DNA of 64,000 nt, taken from positions 37,071 through 101,070 of the forward strand of contig JAPLGS010000141.1 of the NCBI GenBank assembly GCA_026390015.1, given 5' to 3'. Below are positions 44,660 through 52,749 of this stretch, piece after piece. The stretch is from Chloroflexota bacterium (GTDB lineage: Bacteria > Chloroflexota > Anaerolineae > Anaerolineales > Villigracilaceae). The notes under the pieces are model-generated. The model did no database searches, had not been told where the DNA came from, and saw only the letters and a program-made list of their open reading frames with translations. Made by a program: the position numbers and the translations under genes. Position 1 is the first letter of the stretch. Each line of letters begins with the position of its first letter.

Positions 44660-45837
44660 TTCTTACTCAAGTATTCCGCGCGATGCAACCAAAATCCATA
44701 TTGGATGAATGTAATATGGAGTCTGGACGTATCTATACCCGCACGATGGTGGAGCACTGGCGGATATGGAGAAAACACGAAGTATGGTTGTCTCAATTTG
44801 ACGATATGCACATGAACGATTTTCTTTTCAAGGAAACCACGCTGCACGCGCATAGCAGAGACGCCGCGCAGGAAGGATTTGCCAAAGCAGCTAAGACTAC
44901 TCACGCGCTTCGCAAGGCTGGGATTGCGGACGCGCAATTTCCACACAAAACAAAATACTGGAAAACAACCGTCTGGAAAAATACAGGCATCCGGGTTAGA
45001 GACGGCATCGCTTTTCTTGCGCGAGCGAGAGGGCTCGCGCCTATTTGCGTCCAACTCCCATTCGACCTGCAACACCTAAAAATTGTGGAAGCGCGGCTGG
45101 TCTATAACCGCAAGATATCTCGCTATGAATGGCATTTCGTAATAGACGATGGAAAAGAGCCGATCATGCGTAGCGAGGGCGCAAGCGTGGGCGTGGATAA
45201 GGGAGAAATACATCCCGCAGTGATCACCGACGGCAACACGGCACTGGTAATTTCAGCGCGAGAACTTCGCTCAACAGGGCAGGGACTTGCGAAAGCGATC
45301 TCGATATTAGATGCAAGAAAAGCGAAGATGAAACGTGGGTCCAAAAGATACAAGCGCATGAGCAAGGCTAAGGCCAAAGCCCGCAGAGTTGCAAGCGCCA
45401 GACAGCGAGATATTCTACACAAGGTCTCACGTGCTGTTGTGGAATACGCTGTTGAAGCGAATGCCAAAGAGATCATTATTGGCGATGTGCGCGATATTGC
45501 CGATGGGATCAATATTGGCAAACACACCAACCAAAAGATCAGCCTGTGGCCGCATGGAAAACTAAGAAGCTATATCGCGTACAAGGCTCTTATGCAGGGA
45601 ATGGAAATTCTGCTTGAAGATGAACACCATACAACACAGACTTGCCCGAATTGTGGCTCACGCAAAAAGCCGAGCGGACGAATCTATTCCTGTGGAGAGT
45701 GTGGTTTTGTGGGACACAGAGACGTTGTAGGGGCTTCCAACATTCTCTCCCGTCGTTTGTTTGGGGAGCTTGGCAGAGTCCAAATTGCAAGTGAAATGTA
45801 TCGTCATCCCTACTTCTTGAAGCAGGGTCATGCGTAG
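44656..45837 (+). CDS. tnpB: TnpB RNA-guided nuclease with displaced RuvC glutamate
   Basis: 393 residues. TnpB proteins use an RNA from the element end to cut DNA and favour element retention. The first RuvC acidic residue is D181 (GVDKG). At the usual second site, where most TnpBs have I-E-D-L, this protein has I-G-D-V (G276-D277). A glutamate instead occurs at E323 in EDEHHTTQTCP, fitting the TnpB clade with a relocated catalytic Glu. The third residue is D356 (GHRDVVGASN). A zinc finger is formed by CPNC and CGEC. The N-terminus has FPHKTKYWKTTVW. Intact, so probably active despite the altered motif. Confidence 0.9.
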   Translation: MILTQVFRAMQPKSILDECNMESGRIYTRTMVEHWRIWRKHEVWLSQFDDMHMNDFLFKETTLHAHSRDAAQEGFAKAAKTTHALRKAGIADAQFPHKTKYWKTTVWKNTGIRVRDGIAFLARARGLAPICVQLPFDLQHLKIVEARLVYNRKISRYEWHFVIDDGKEPIMRSEGASVGVDKGEIHPAVITDGNTALVISARELRSTGQGLAKAISILDARKAKMKRGSKRYKRMSKAKAKARRVASARQRDILHKVSRAVVEYAVEANAKEIIIGDVRDIADGINIGKHTNQKISLWPHGKLRSYIAYKALMQGMEILLEDEHHTTQTCPNCGSRKKPSGRIYSCGECGFVGHRDVVGASNILSRRLFGELGRVQIASEMYRHPYFLKQGHA

Positions 45838-45905
45838 CCGCGTCCGACACCGCGCAAGTAGCTCGATTAGTCGAGAAACCGCCGTCTCTTTTGAGCGGGC
45901 GGAGT
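45838..45905 (+). ncRNA. Candidate right-end omega-RNA (reRNA) segment
   Basis: Directly after the tnpB stop, two stem-loops occur: CTCGA-TTAG-TCGAG (45862-45875) and CCGCC...GGCGG with an inner CTC/GAG (45879-45902). TnpB guide RNAs normally overlap the tnpB 3' end and run to the element end, with guide sequence just beyond it. This segment fits; the 5' part would lie inside tnpB. Confidence 0.5.
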
Positions 45906-46142
45906 GTCACAGGTATATTCTCTGGTCAATAGAGCCAGCAATTGAAAGTTGGCATTGATTATGAAGCCTATAAATCCGCCATGTGTTGAGATCACGATAA
46001 CGCCTGTGCTGGCTAAATGCTTTATCCTCAAGGATATAGGTGGATGACAGAAGTAATCTGAACACGTGTTTTGCTCAGAGTTAGGTGCGTTCTTGTAGCC
46101 AGAGAAGGAATTTCCCCGTTTTACTGCTCCGTGAAATTATGA
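45906..46142. other. Gene-free gap beyond the IS605 right end
   Basis: No gene is recognised. It contains copy 3 of the dispersed 23-nt repeat. The first bases after the true IS end would be the present guide sequence of the TnpB RNA. Confidence 0.4.
46004..46026 (+). repeat. Dispersed 23-nt intergenic repeat, copy 3
   Basis: CTGTGCTGGCTAAATGCTTTATC, differing from the copies at 19596 and 38604 mainly at the three variable central bases. Confidence 0.5.
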
Positions 46143-46394
46143 GACTCTTCCTTTATCCAACAAATACGGGCGGACGGCCCAAGCAACCTGCCATTACTCG
46201 AACGCGCATCGGATCGGGTTCAAACGATCCTTGACACACATCAGCCCGTCGCTCTTCCGCAAGATGTAAAGGCACAACTGCGGAGATTGTCTAGCGAGCT
46301 GGCGGCATGTGATATTCTGATCTGTTTCATCGACCCCTTAATACAGCACAAGCAAATCTTTGAAGGCATTTTCAACCAGGAATTTATCACCTGA
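46143..46394 (+). pseudogene. C-terminal fragment of an MttB-family (trimethylamine methyltransferase-like) protein
   Basis: An open stretch after a TGA at 46140 reads NLPLLERASDRVQTILDTHQ then PVALPQDVKAQLRRLSSELA. This has the shape of the C-terminal end of MttB-family methyltransferases (LLERAxxRvxeIL...P.pLpedv...L..I). No start codon or N-terminal body is present, and after about 46310 the frame runs into unrelated sequence antisense to the next gene. It appears to be the last piece of a deleted methyltransferase gene near the MtmB-like cluster. The match is made by eye. Confidence 0.55.
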
Positions 46395-47162
46395 AATTCG
46401 TGCCCGCTTCATACCTTCTTCGTATGAAAACCGCCCTGAGACAAAGATATTGAAATCTAGGACATCCATTTCTATTTCGGCAGCAGGATCAGCTTTACCA
46501 ATCCTCCATGTGCCACCAGCAATGCCTGTGAGGATGAGCGTAATGCCGCGTCCTCCGAGTCTGTTTTTCAATTTCTTTGCTGTATCCAAAACCACCAATT
46601 CATTGATACGTCCGTCGTGTTCACGGGTTTGCTCAAAGGGGCGGTTGGCGGCGCGGCAGATATCGAGACGGTGCATCCAGGTGTCACGGCTGTGAATGAC
46701 CCACATCAGGTGGCGCAACAACAAAAATCCGGCGACTGGATGGGGCGTGACTATCCACTTTATAGCGCGAAATCCATAAGCCCAGTTGTGAGCAGTTTTT
46801 TTTCCGATTTGTTTTAATTCATTGATCAGGTCTGCGGGAGTTTTATCCCCGCGCTCTGCTACTTGAAGTGCATTGATCGCATCTTCGGGCAACTGGCCTG
46901 ATTTTGGTTTGCTTGTGTATTGACGAATCATTTCTTTATAACTTGTGCCACTTGCGTAGCCGCCCGCCTGATGTGCCACCATGTCATGCACATTCCACGC
47001 AGCGCAGGCGGTGGGTTTGGTCCAATCTTCAGGGGCGAGTGATTCGATCAAGTGTATTAAACGGTCTAATGCGGTGTTCATGAGCTGATAGGCTTCATCT
47101 TCATTGGTATAAGGGATACTTTCAGCTGATGCAATGGTCGCGGCGGTAATTGTTGCGCTCAT
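46338..47162 (-). CDS. Maleylpyruvate isomerase/DinB-like metal-binding protein
   Basis: 274 residues. N-terminal four-helix DinB-like domain with LAPEDWTKPTACAAWNVHDMVAHQAGG (first metal His in HDMVAH) and a distal His in HSRDTWMHRLD. The C-terminal domain with ITLILTGIAGGTWRIGKADPAAEIEMDVLDF resembles an SCP2-like fold. Proteins of this type use thiol cofactors in isomerisation or transfer; the substrate is unknown. It is co-transcribed with the TetR regulator upstream through an ATGA overlap and is probably its target. Confidence 0.82.
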   Translation of the reverse strand: MSATITAATIASAESIPYTNEDEAYQLMNTALDRLIHLIESLAPEDWTKPTACAAWNVHDMVAHQAGGYASGTSYKEMIRQYTSKPKSGQLPEDAINALQVAERGDKTPADLINELKQIGKKTAHNWAYGFRAIKWIVTPHPVAGFLLLRHLMWVIHSRDTWMHRLDICRAANRPFEQTREHDGRINELVVLDTAKKLKNRLGGRGITLILTGIAGGTWRIGKADPAAEIEMDVLDFNIFVSGRFSYEEGMKRARISGDKFLVENAFKDLLVLY

Positions 47163-47791
47163 TTATTTTCTCCTTTGATGGGCATGGTTTTTTCAAGAAT
47201 GGATAAAACGACGGGAATTAACGAGCCAAATCGTCCCTGTCCGACGGGTAGATGCGGCTCATTGGAAATGTGCATGGCGGTCAAGCCGTGGGATATGGCG
47301 ATGATCGTATCCACAATCTGCTGGCAGGTTAATTTTGTGTCCAATTCTTTTTTGAATCCTTCAGCGCGTTGGTACGAGCGGTTGAGGATGCCGAAACTCA
47401 TTTGCAGGCTTTCCTGCGAAGGGATAAAGCCAGGAACAGGATGTTCAAAGCATAACTGGTAAAGCTCGGGATTTTCCAGCGCGAAGGACATATATCCTTC
47501 AATATTAATTCGCAGTTCATCATGCCAGCTTGTGGATGCCTTCATCAACCCCTTGATGTGTTCATCATACCGTGTAAAGCCGAGACGAAAAAGTGTATCG
47601 TAAATTTCTGCCTTCCCTGAGAAATAGTTGTATAGAGATGGGGCGCGCATGTCCATACGACGAGCGAGCTCCTGCATAGAAAGGGCAGCGACGCCTTCTT
47701 CACGCATAATCGTGCGCGCGGTGCTGAGTATATTTTGGATGGTGGCTTCACGGTTGCGTTGCCTGCGGGGGGAGGTGGGTTGATTTTTCAT
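47159..47791 (-). CDS. TetR/AcrR-family transcriptional repressor
   Basis: 210 residues. N-terminal HTH: ALSMQELARRMDMRAPSLYNYFSGKAEIYDTLF (about residues 39-70), the most conserved TetR segment. The C-terminal ligand domain is TetR_C-like with FEHPVPGFIPS. It probably represses its own operon, since two AT-rich palindromes lie just upstream of the start. The effector is unknown. Confidence 0.92.
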   Translation of the reverse strand: MKNQPTSPRRQRNREATIQNILSTARTIMREEGVAALSMQELARRMDMRAPSLYNYFSGKAEIYDTLFRLGFTRYDEHIKGLMKASTSWHDELRINIEGYMSFALENPELYQLCFEHPVPGFIPSQESLQMSFGILNRSYQRAEGFKKELDTKLTCQQIVDTIIAISHGLTAMHISNEPHLPVGQGRFGSLIPVVLSILEKTMPIKGENK

Positions 47792-47795
47792 TTGT

Positions 47796-47828
47796 CTAAT
47801 AGTATTAGTTTTTGCTAATTATATTAGC
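47796..47828 (-). promoter_or_regulatory. Paired palindromic operators of the TetR gene
   Basis: CTAATAGTATTAG (47796-47808) and GCTAATTATATTAGC (47814-47828) are both perfect palindromes around an odd centre and share the half-site CTAAT; their centres are 19 bp apart. They begin 5 bases upstream of the TetR start codon, as expected for an autoregulatory TetR operator. Confidence 0.6.
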
Positions 47829-48177
47829 AATATGATATTTGTCAAGAGCTGTTCCACCTGCTTAGGAATACGAATTAAATAAGAGTCGTATTAGGAATAG
47901 CGCGATAATTCCATTGCGGAAGGAAAGCGTCAAAAACGATACGCATGTTAGTTCTAAAATCTTCGGCTACTGTCCGCCCAGTTTGATAAACTGTTTTGAC
48001 AACTTCAACGATAACCTTCAAGCATTTTCTAGCTTTGGTTTTTTCCATTAACCCTTTAACCAGCGCCACACTGGTAAAAATAACTCCTTAACAGGTACGC
48101 GTGACATGTGGAAATAAACGGTGTTCAATCCCTGTGCTGACACAATCCTGCCACAAATTTATGATATGCTTTCGAGC
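47829..48177. other. Mostly gene-free gap with a possible transposase fragment
   Basis: On the minus strand an open stretch of 64 codons at 47875-48069 reads VVKTVYQTGRTVAEDF and FLPQWNYRAIP. The FLPxWNYxxxP ending looks like the end of a transposase, but I cannot name the family. The rest of the gap should hold the promoter of the two-component system. Confidence 0.35.
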
Positions 48178-48864
48178 ATGTCACACCGAATTCTTATCGT
48201 GGATGATGAACCGTCCGTGACCGACTTGATCGCCTATAACCTTCGCAAGTTTCTGTACGATGTGCAGACTGCCGCGAATGGACGCGAGGCACTGCGCCTT
48301 GCCCGTGAGTATAAGCCCGACCTGATCCTGCTTGACCTTATGATCCCCGAAGTGGACGGTCTTGATGTTTGCCGTGAACTTCGCAAGACCAGTGATGTTC
48401 CCATCATCATGATCACGGCGCGCGGCGAGGAGATCGATCGCGTACTCGGCCTCGAGATCGGCGCGGATGATTATGTTACCAAGCCGTTCAGCGTGCGTGA
48501 GTTGATGGCGCGCATCAAAGCAGTTTTACGTCGCCCACAGAAAGATAGCCAGGTCGAATCAGCAACGCTGCTGCGCGGTCCTGGAAATTTATTGGTGGAT
48601 GTTGAGCGACGCAGTCTGACCATCGATGGTACATCCATTGAATTAACCCGCCTCGAGTTTGATCTTCTTCATCGTCTGCTGATCAACCCCGGGCGAGTCC
48701 TAACCCGTGAACGGTTGTTGGAACAAGCCTGGGGTTATGAATATATCGGGAACACACGCGTGGTCGATAGCGCGGTCAAACGTCTACGTGCAAAACTTCG
48801 CGCAGTTTCTCTCGAAGCCGATTGCATCGAATCTGTGCGCGGCCTTGGGTATCGAATCAATTAA
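48178..48864 (+). CDS. OmpR/PhoB-family response regulator
   Basis: 228 residues from the ATG at 48178, the start that leaves a normal receiver N-terminus (HRILIVDDEP). The receiver domain has acidic pair D9-D10, phosphoacceptor D53 (LLDLMIPEVDG) and the KPF lysine near 102. The winged-helix output domain (about 130-228) ends VKRLRAKLR...VRGLGYRI. It is joined without a gap to its histidine kinase. The target is unknown; the SIMPL gene 57 bases beyond the kinase is a candidate. Confidence 0.94.
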   Translation: MSHRILIVDDEPSVTDLIAYNLRKFLYDVQTAANGREALRLAREYKPDLILLDLMIPEVDGLDVCRELRKTSDVPIIMITARGEEIDRVLGLEIGADDYVTKPFSVRELMARIKAVLRRPQKDSQVESATLLRGPGNLLVDVERRSLTIDGTSIELTRLEFDLLHRLLINPGRVLTRERLLEQAWGYEYIGNTRVVDSAVKRLRAKLRAVSLEADCIESVRGLGYRIN

Positions 48865-50322
48865 ATGCAAACCATTCGCACGCGCCTCTTTCTAAATTAT
48901 TTTATTGTGCTGAGTCTTGGCATGTTCCTCGTCAGCGCGTTGGTGTGGCTCGCGGTTAGTGATCTATATATCAACACACAGCGGGAGAATCTTTTGGCGC
49001 AGGCCAAACTTATTGCGGCGAATTTCCAGGATACAACTTTCCCAACGCAAACCATCCAACCTTATTCGCAAACATCCAATGTTGTGCCCGGCGTTCACAC
49101 GCGATTGATCAGAGACAGCGGCGCGGTCATTGTGGAGTTGCCGCTATCGGATGAAATGATTCAGCTTACTAATGCGGATCAGTCCGAATCGATTTCGCCC
49201 CGAGAGTTAATTCAGCGTCCTGAAATAGCCTCCGCCTTAAAAGGGACTCCCACCACGGCGCAGCGAAAAGTGATCGGCAGTCGGCGCGTCTTGTATGCCG
49301 CCGCGCCCGTTCAAAATTCCAACGGACAGATCTCTGGCATTGTGTATATTGCCATGCCCTTGCCATCAAACGGATTGCCCGCCGCTATGATTTTTCAGTT
49401 ACTCGGCGCAGTTGTGATCGCAGTGCTGCTTGCTGGTCTTGCAGGCAGATTGCTTGCGCGAAAGATCGCGACCCCACTTGAAGAATTGGCGAATGTGGCA
49501 GCCGCTGTTTCACTAGGCGACCTCAATCAAACGGTGTCCATCAATACCGACATCTTGGAATTTCAAAGTGTCAGCCTGACTTTCAATGAGATGACTGAAA
49601 ATCTGCGGCAATCTGACGAAGCGAAAAAAGCCTTTATCGCAGACGTCACCCACGAATTGCGGACTCCACTCACAGTCATCAAGGGCACAATTGAGACGCT
49701 CGAAGATGGCGCGTTAGATGATCTCGAAGGGCGGGGTTCCTTGTTGGTTTCAATGATGCGCGAAACGGATCGCTTGATCCATATGGTCAATGAATTGCTG
49801 GTGCTGACTCGCGCTGATGCGGGTTCGTTGCAGTTGAAAATTCAAGATGTAGATTTGGTGGAGCTGGCGCGCGCGCGCTGTGAAAATATATCCCTGCTAG
49901 CTGCTCGCCGAAAAGTGGAATTCAAGATTGTCAGTGCTTCCCAGTCATTGCATGTCCATGCTGACCCGGACCGCATCTCGCAGGTTATTGATAATCTGCT
50001 GAGTAACGCCATCCGCCATTCGCCAGAGAATTCCGTCATTGTTTTTTCGGTCAATCTAAAGGAAGATGGAATCGAATGTTCGGTCAGCGATTCCGGCGCA
50101 GGTATCCCCGCGAAACATCTACCCTTTATCTTTGACCGTTTTTATCGCGTTGAATCATCGCGTGACCGCATCAGCGGCGGCACAGGTTTGGGACTCGCCA
50201 TTGTGCGGGCGATCATCACAGCACATGGCGGGAAGATTTTTGCGCAGAGTATTGAAGGCGCAGGCACAACGATCACTTTCTGGTTGACGGAACAAAGTGA
50301 CATCCAACTGACCGAGTTTTGA
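48865..50322 (+). CDS. Membrane sensor histidine kinase
   Basis: 485 residues. TM1 is about 10-32, the extracellular sensor about 33-170, TM2 about 173-197 and HAMP about 198-250. HisKA has the phosphorylated H263 (FIADVTHELRTPL), and HATPase_c has N box DNLLSNAIRHSPEN, G1 VSDSGAGIP and G2 GGTGLGLAIV. It starts right after the regulator stop. The signal sensed cannot be read from the sequence. Confidence 0.94.
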   Translation: MQTIRTRLFLNYFIVLSLGMFLVSALVWLAVSDLYINTQRENLLAQAKLIAANFQDTTFPTQTIQPYSQTSNVVPGVHTRLIRDSGAVIVELPLSDEMIQLTNADQSESISPRELIQRPEIASALKGTPTTAQRKVIGSRRVLYAAAPVQNSNGQISGIVYIAMPLPSNGLPAAMIFQLLGAVVIAVLLAGLAGRLLARKIATPLEELANVAAAVSLGDLNQTVSINTDILEFQSVSLTFNEMTENLRQSDEAKKAFIADVTHELRTPLTVIKGTIETLEDGALDDLEGRGSLLVSMMRETDRLIHMVNELLVLTRADAGSLQLKIQDVDLVELARARCENISLLAARRKVEFKIVSASQSLHVHADPDRISQVIDNLLSNAIRHSPENSVIVFSVNLKEDGIECSVSDSGAGIPAKHLPFIFDRFYRVESSRDRISGGTGLGLAIVRAIITAHGGKIFAQSIEGAGTTITFWLTEQSDIQLTEF

Positions 50323-50379
50323 CACACATCTGACGGGGCAAAGGGATATCCTAGCGTTAATCACAACAAGGAGATTCCC

Positions 50380-51213
50380 ATGAAATATTTTTCAAACATC
50401 GTAAATACAATTCTTGCCTGCACGTTGATCTTTATTCTGTTTGGCATTAGTCTGCCGAATTTGAATGTCAGCGCGGCAACACCAACTCCCACCACAGAAT
50501 CAACGAAGCAGTATCAGCCTGCAGTTTGCGACCCGACCCGCTTTATTCAAGTCAGCGGAGTGGCCGTGGTTAATGTCACTCCTGACCGTGCGCTGATCAA
50601 ATTGGGCGTGCAATCAAATGGCAGGTCTGCAAAAGAGGCGCAGGCAAAAAACTCGGCAACGATCAATAAGGTCAACAATGCGCTAAAAGCGCTGGGGATT
50701 GAGTCGAAAGACATCGCCACTAACTGGTACACCATCGAACCGATGTATAAAGATTATGATTCTTTGTACATCGAAGGTTATCGAATTTACAACACGATTG
50801 AGATCACAGTCCGCGATGTAAGCAAGGCGAATAACGTGATGGTTGCCGCTTTTCAGGCAGGCGCGAATCAGGTTGTGGACGTTTCGTTTTACGCAAGCGA
50901 ACTGCGAAAGTATCGCGATCAGGCGCGTGAAATGGCGATGAAAGCCGCGCAGGAAAAAGCGGACATGCTTGCCGGCACCGCAGGTTCCGGCGTCACTTGT
51001 GTTTTGAGCATTGCCGAAAATACACAATCCAGTTTTTATGATGGGGGTTGGGGCTGGTATGGTTACAACTCAAACCAAAACCTGATGACTCAAAATGCGA
51101 TGCAAAACGTGGCGCCTTCCGGCGGTGAATCTCCGAGCCTGGATGATGGCCCGCTTAGTGTAGGGCAGGTCTCGATCCGTGCTGAAATTAATGCTTCCTT
51201 TGGTTTGAAGTAA
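50380..51213 (+). CDS. Secreted SIMPL-domain (DUF541) protein
   Basis: 277 residues with an N-terminal signal segment (residues about 8-32, ending NVSAA), no lipobox and a short Thr/Pro linker. The SIMPL/DUF541 domain starts at FIQVSGVAVVNVTPDRALIKLGV and includes the NKVNNALKALGIESKDI block. Family members are periplasmic or surface proteins linked to oxidative stress or signalling complexes; the precise role here is unknown. It is followed by a strong terminator. Confidence 0.87.
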   Translation: MKYFSNIVNTILACTLIFILFGISLPNLNVSAATPTPTTESTKQYQPAVCDPTRFIQVSGVAVVNVTPDRALIKLGVQSNGRSAKEAQAKNSATINKVNNALKALGIESKDIATNWYTIEPMYKDYDSLYIEGYRIYNTIEITVRDVSKANNVMVAAFQAGANQVVDVSFYASELRKYRDQAREMAMKAAQEKADMLAGTAGSGVTCVLSIAENTQSSFYDGGWGWYGYNSNQNLMTQNAMQNVAPSGGESPSLDDGPLSVGQVSIRAEINASFGLK

Positions 51214-51225
51214 TGATGAAGAATA

Positions 51226-51258
51226 AAAGGTCTCGCACCCAATAGGCGCGAGACCTTT
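51226..51258. terminator. Hairpin terminator after the SIMPL gene
   Basis: AAAGGTCTCGC and its exact reverse complement GCGAGACCTTT enclose 11 bases, 13 bases after the stop codon. The A and T flanks suit a bidirectional terminator. Confidence 0.75.
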
Positions 51259-51275
51259 ACCCATTAATTGCCAAC

Positions 51276-51389
51276 TCAGATCTTTTTGAATCTCCAAACT
51301 GCCAGCGCAAAGAACCCAATTGCGTAGAGAAATAAAATTCCCGCAGGCAAAAGAGTTGAAGATAGATTCAACCCGCGAAGGAAGATGCC
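51276..51389 (-). pseudogene. C-terminal fragment of an ABC-2-type permease
   Basis: On the minus strand a short open stretch reads GIFLRGLNLSSTLLPAGIL then a membrane helix FLYAIGFFALAVWRFKKI and a stop. This is the usual end of ABC-2 efflux permeases (IFLRG...LAVWRFxKx). A stop lies just upstream and no ATPase or N-terminal part is present, so it is a leftover of a deleted gene. Confidence 0.5.
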
Positions 51390-51578
51390 TCAGATCCAAG
51401 TCAATTCTTAAGGGACTGCATCACAACTATTCACGTGCGACAGATCTGAATTTATACAAAAAATGTAAATAAGACACAATGATCATATTCACCTCATCAA
51501 AGTAACAAATGTCATAATTGTATTCTTCTTTTTAAACACTAGAATGTAATGAAGGTATTTGTATAAAAATTGTCAGGT
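51390..51578. other. AT-rich upstream region of the hydrogenase operon
   Basis: No gene is visible. A TATAAA at 51562-51567 could be a -10 box for the hydrogenase operon, without a clear -35. Confidence 0.35.
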
Positions 51579-51598
51579 TTTGTGAATAATATCACAAA
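51579..51598 (+). promoter_or_regulatory. CRP/FNR-type binding site before the hydrogenase operon
   Basis: TTTGTGA-ATAATA-TCACAAA is a perfect inverted repeat containing TGTGA-N6-TCACA, the classic site of CRP-family regulators. Its right edge is 20 bases from the ATG and only 7 bases from the AAGGAGGT ribosome site (51606-51613), which suits repression or a very short leader better than ordinary activation. Confidence 0.65.
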
Positions 51599-51618
51599 CT
51601 ATCCCAAGGAGGTCGAAC

Positions 51619-52740
51619 ATGCTCGAAACCAATCTGCAAGAAACCGCGCTTAAACAAGGGGTATCGCGGCGAGACTTCCTGAAATTCTGCTCGATGATGG
51701 CTGGCGTTCTGGCTCTGCCGCGCTCCTATTCGACTTACATCGAACAAGCTCTGGCTGCACCAAAGCGTTTGCCTGTCATTTGGTTGGAGCTTCAGGATTG
51801 CGCGGGTTGTACAGAAGCGTTGCTGCGTGCCACAGCGCCCACTGTCTCACAACTCGTTCTGGATGTACTCTCAGTGGATTACCATGAAACCATCATGGCA
51901 GCTGCGGGAGATCTAGCCGAAGCTGCGAAACAGGCCAGTATCAAGGCTGGGGGATACTTGCTTGTGGTGGAAGGTTCCATCCCAACCGGAGACGGAGGTG
52001 TTTATTGCACAGTCGGTGGGAAAACAGCTTTGCAGTTACTTGAAGAAGCCGCATCCAATGCGGTGGCTGTAGTCGCGGTGGGGAATTGCGCTTCGTTTGG
52101 AGGCTGGCCAAAAGCTGGGCCAAATCCCACAGGCGCTACTTATGTTTCAGAACTGGTAACAGACAAACCCGTAATGAATTTGCCGGGCTGTCCATATAAC
52201 CCGGTCAACCTGACAGCTGCCATCGTACATTTTCTAACTTTTGGCGAGCTGCCCGCCATGGATGATCTGCATCGTCCATTATTCGCGTATGGCGCACGCA
52301 TCCACGATAATTGCCCGCGCCGCGGTCACTTTGACGCCGGCGAATTTGTTGTCGCTTGGGGTGATGAAGGCCACAACAAAGGTTTTTGTTTATATAAGAT
52401 GGGTTGCAAAGGCCCAGTTACCTTCCATAACTGCCCCGCGGTTGGATATAACGATGGAACCAGTTGGCCTATCAAGGCCGGTCATGGCTGCATCGCTTGT
52501 TCAGAACCAGATTTCTGGGAACTCGGTGTTTACAATCTCGCGGATTTGCAACAGTACGCGCCTCCGACCACCTATGCACCGGTTCAACTGCCTACCCAGA
52601 AAGTTGATCCTGCAACTGCTGGTGTGATCGGCGCTATGGCAGGCGTCGCAGTCGGCGCAGCGGGTGTCGCCGCCTACAAAGCTCTCTCCAAATCGGACGA
52701 GGATGAATCAGCCCCGCCTGCCCAGAACGCGAAAAAGTAG
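51619..52740 (+). CDS. hybO: [NiFe] hydrogenase small subunit, Tat-exported (HybO-like)
   Basis: 373 residues. Tat signal R17-R18-D-F-L-K followed by a hydrophobic stretch. The proximal cluster has CAGCTEALLRA near residue 58, with further ligands in VGNCASFGGWPKAG, LPGCPYNP and the medial/distal cluster region (YKMGCKGP, FHNCPAVGYN, CIACSEPDFWE). A C-terminal hydrophobic helix (about 335-360, GVIGAMAGVAVGAAGVAAY) anchors the enzyme to the outer face of the membrane. It passes electrons from the NiFe site to the iron-sulfur subunit encoded next. Strong AAGGAGGT five bases before the ATG. Confidence 0.94.
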   Translation: MLETNLQETALKQGVSRRDFLKFCSMMAGVLALPRSYSTYIEQALAAPKRLPVIWLELQDCAGCTEALLRATAPTVSQLVLDVLSVDYHETIMAAAGDLAEAAKQASIKAGGYLLVVEGSIPTGDGGVYCTVGGKTALQLLEEAASNAVAVVAVGNCASFGGWPKAGPNPTGATYVSELVTDKPVMNLPGCPYNPVNLTAAIVHFLTFGELPAMDDLHRPLFAYGARIHDNCPRRGHFDAGEFVVAWGDEGHNKGFCLYKMGCKGPVTFHNCPAVGYNDGTSWPIKAGHGCIACSEPDFWELGVYNLADLQQYAPPTTYAPVQLPTQKVDPATAGVIGAMAGVAVGAAGVAAYKALSKSDEDESAPPAQNAKK

Positions 52741-52749
52741 GAGGCTGAG

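Larger units (their letters stand above)
44160..45905 (+). mobile_element. IS200/IS605-family element carrying tnpA and tnpB
   Basis: The unit contains a left-end hairpin (44208-44231), tnpA, overlapping tnpB and right-end hairpins (45862-45902). Such elements move as single strands and leave no target duplication, so exact borders cannot be read; the limits given are estimates. It is inserted immediately upstream of the corrinoid protein gene, where it may alter that promoter. Confidence 0.8.

Noticed and set aside
51070-51399. Minus-strand 109-codon frame overlapping the SIMPL gene end
   Set aside because: It crosses the terminator and is antisense to SIMPL; the permease-like tail nearby is in a different frame.
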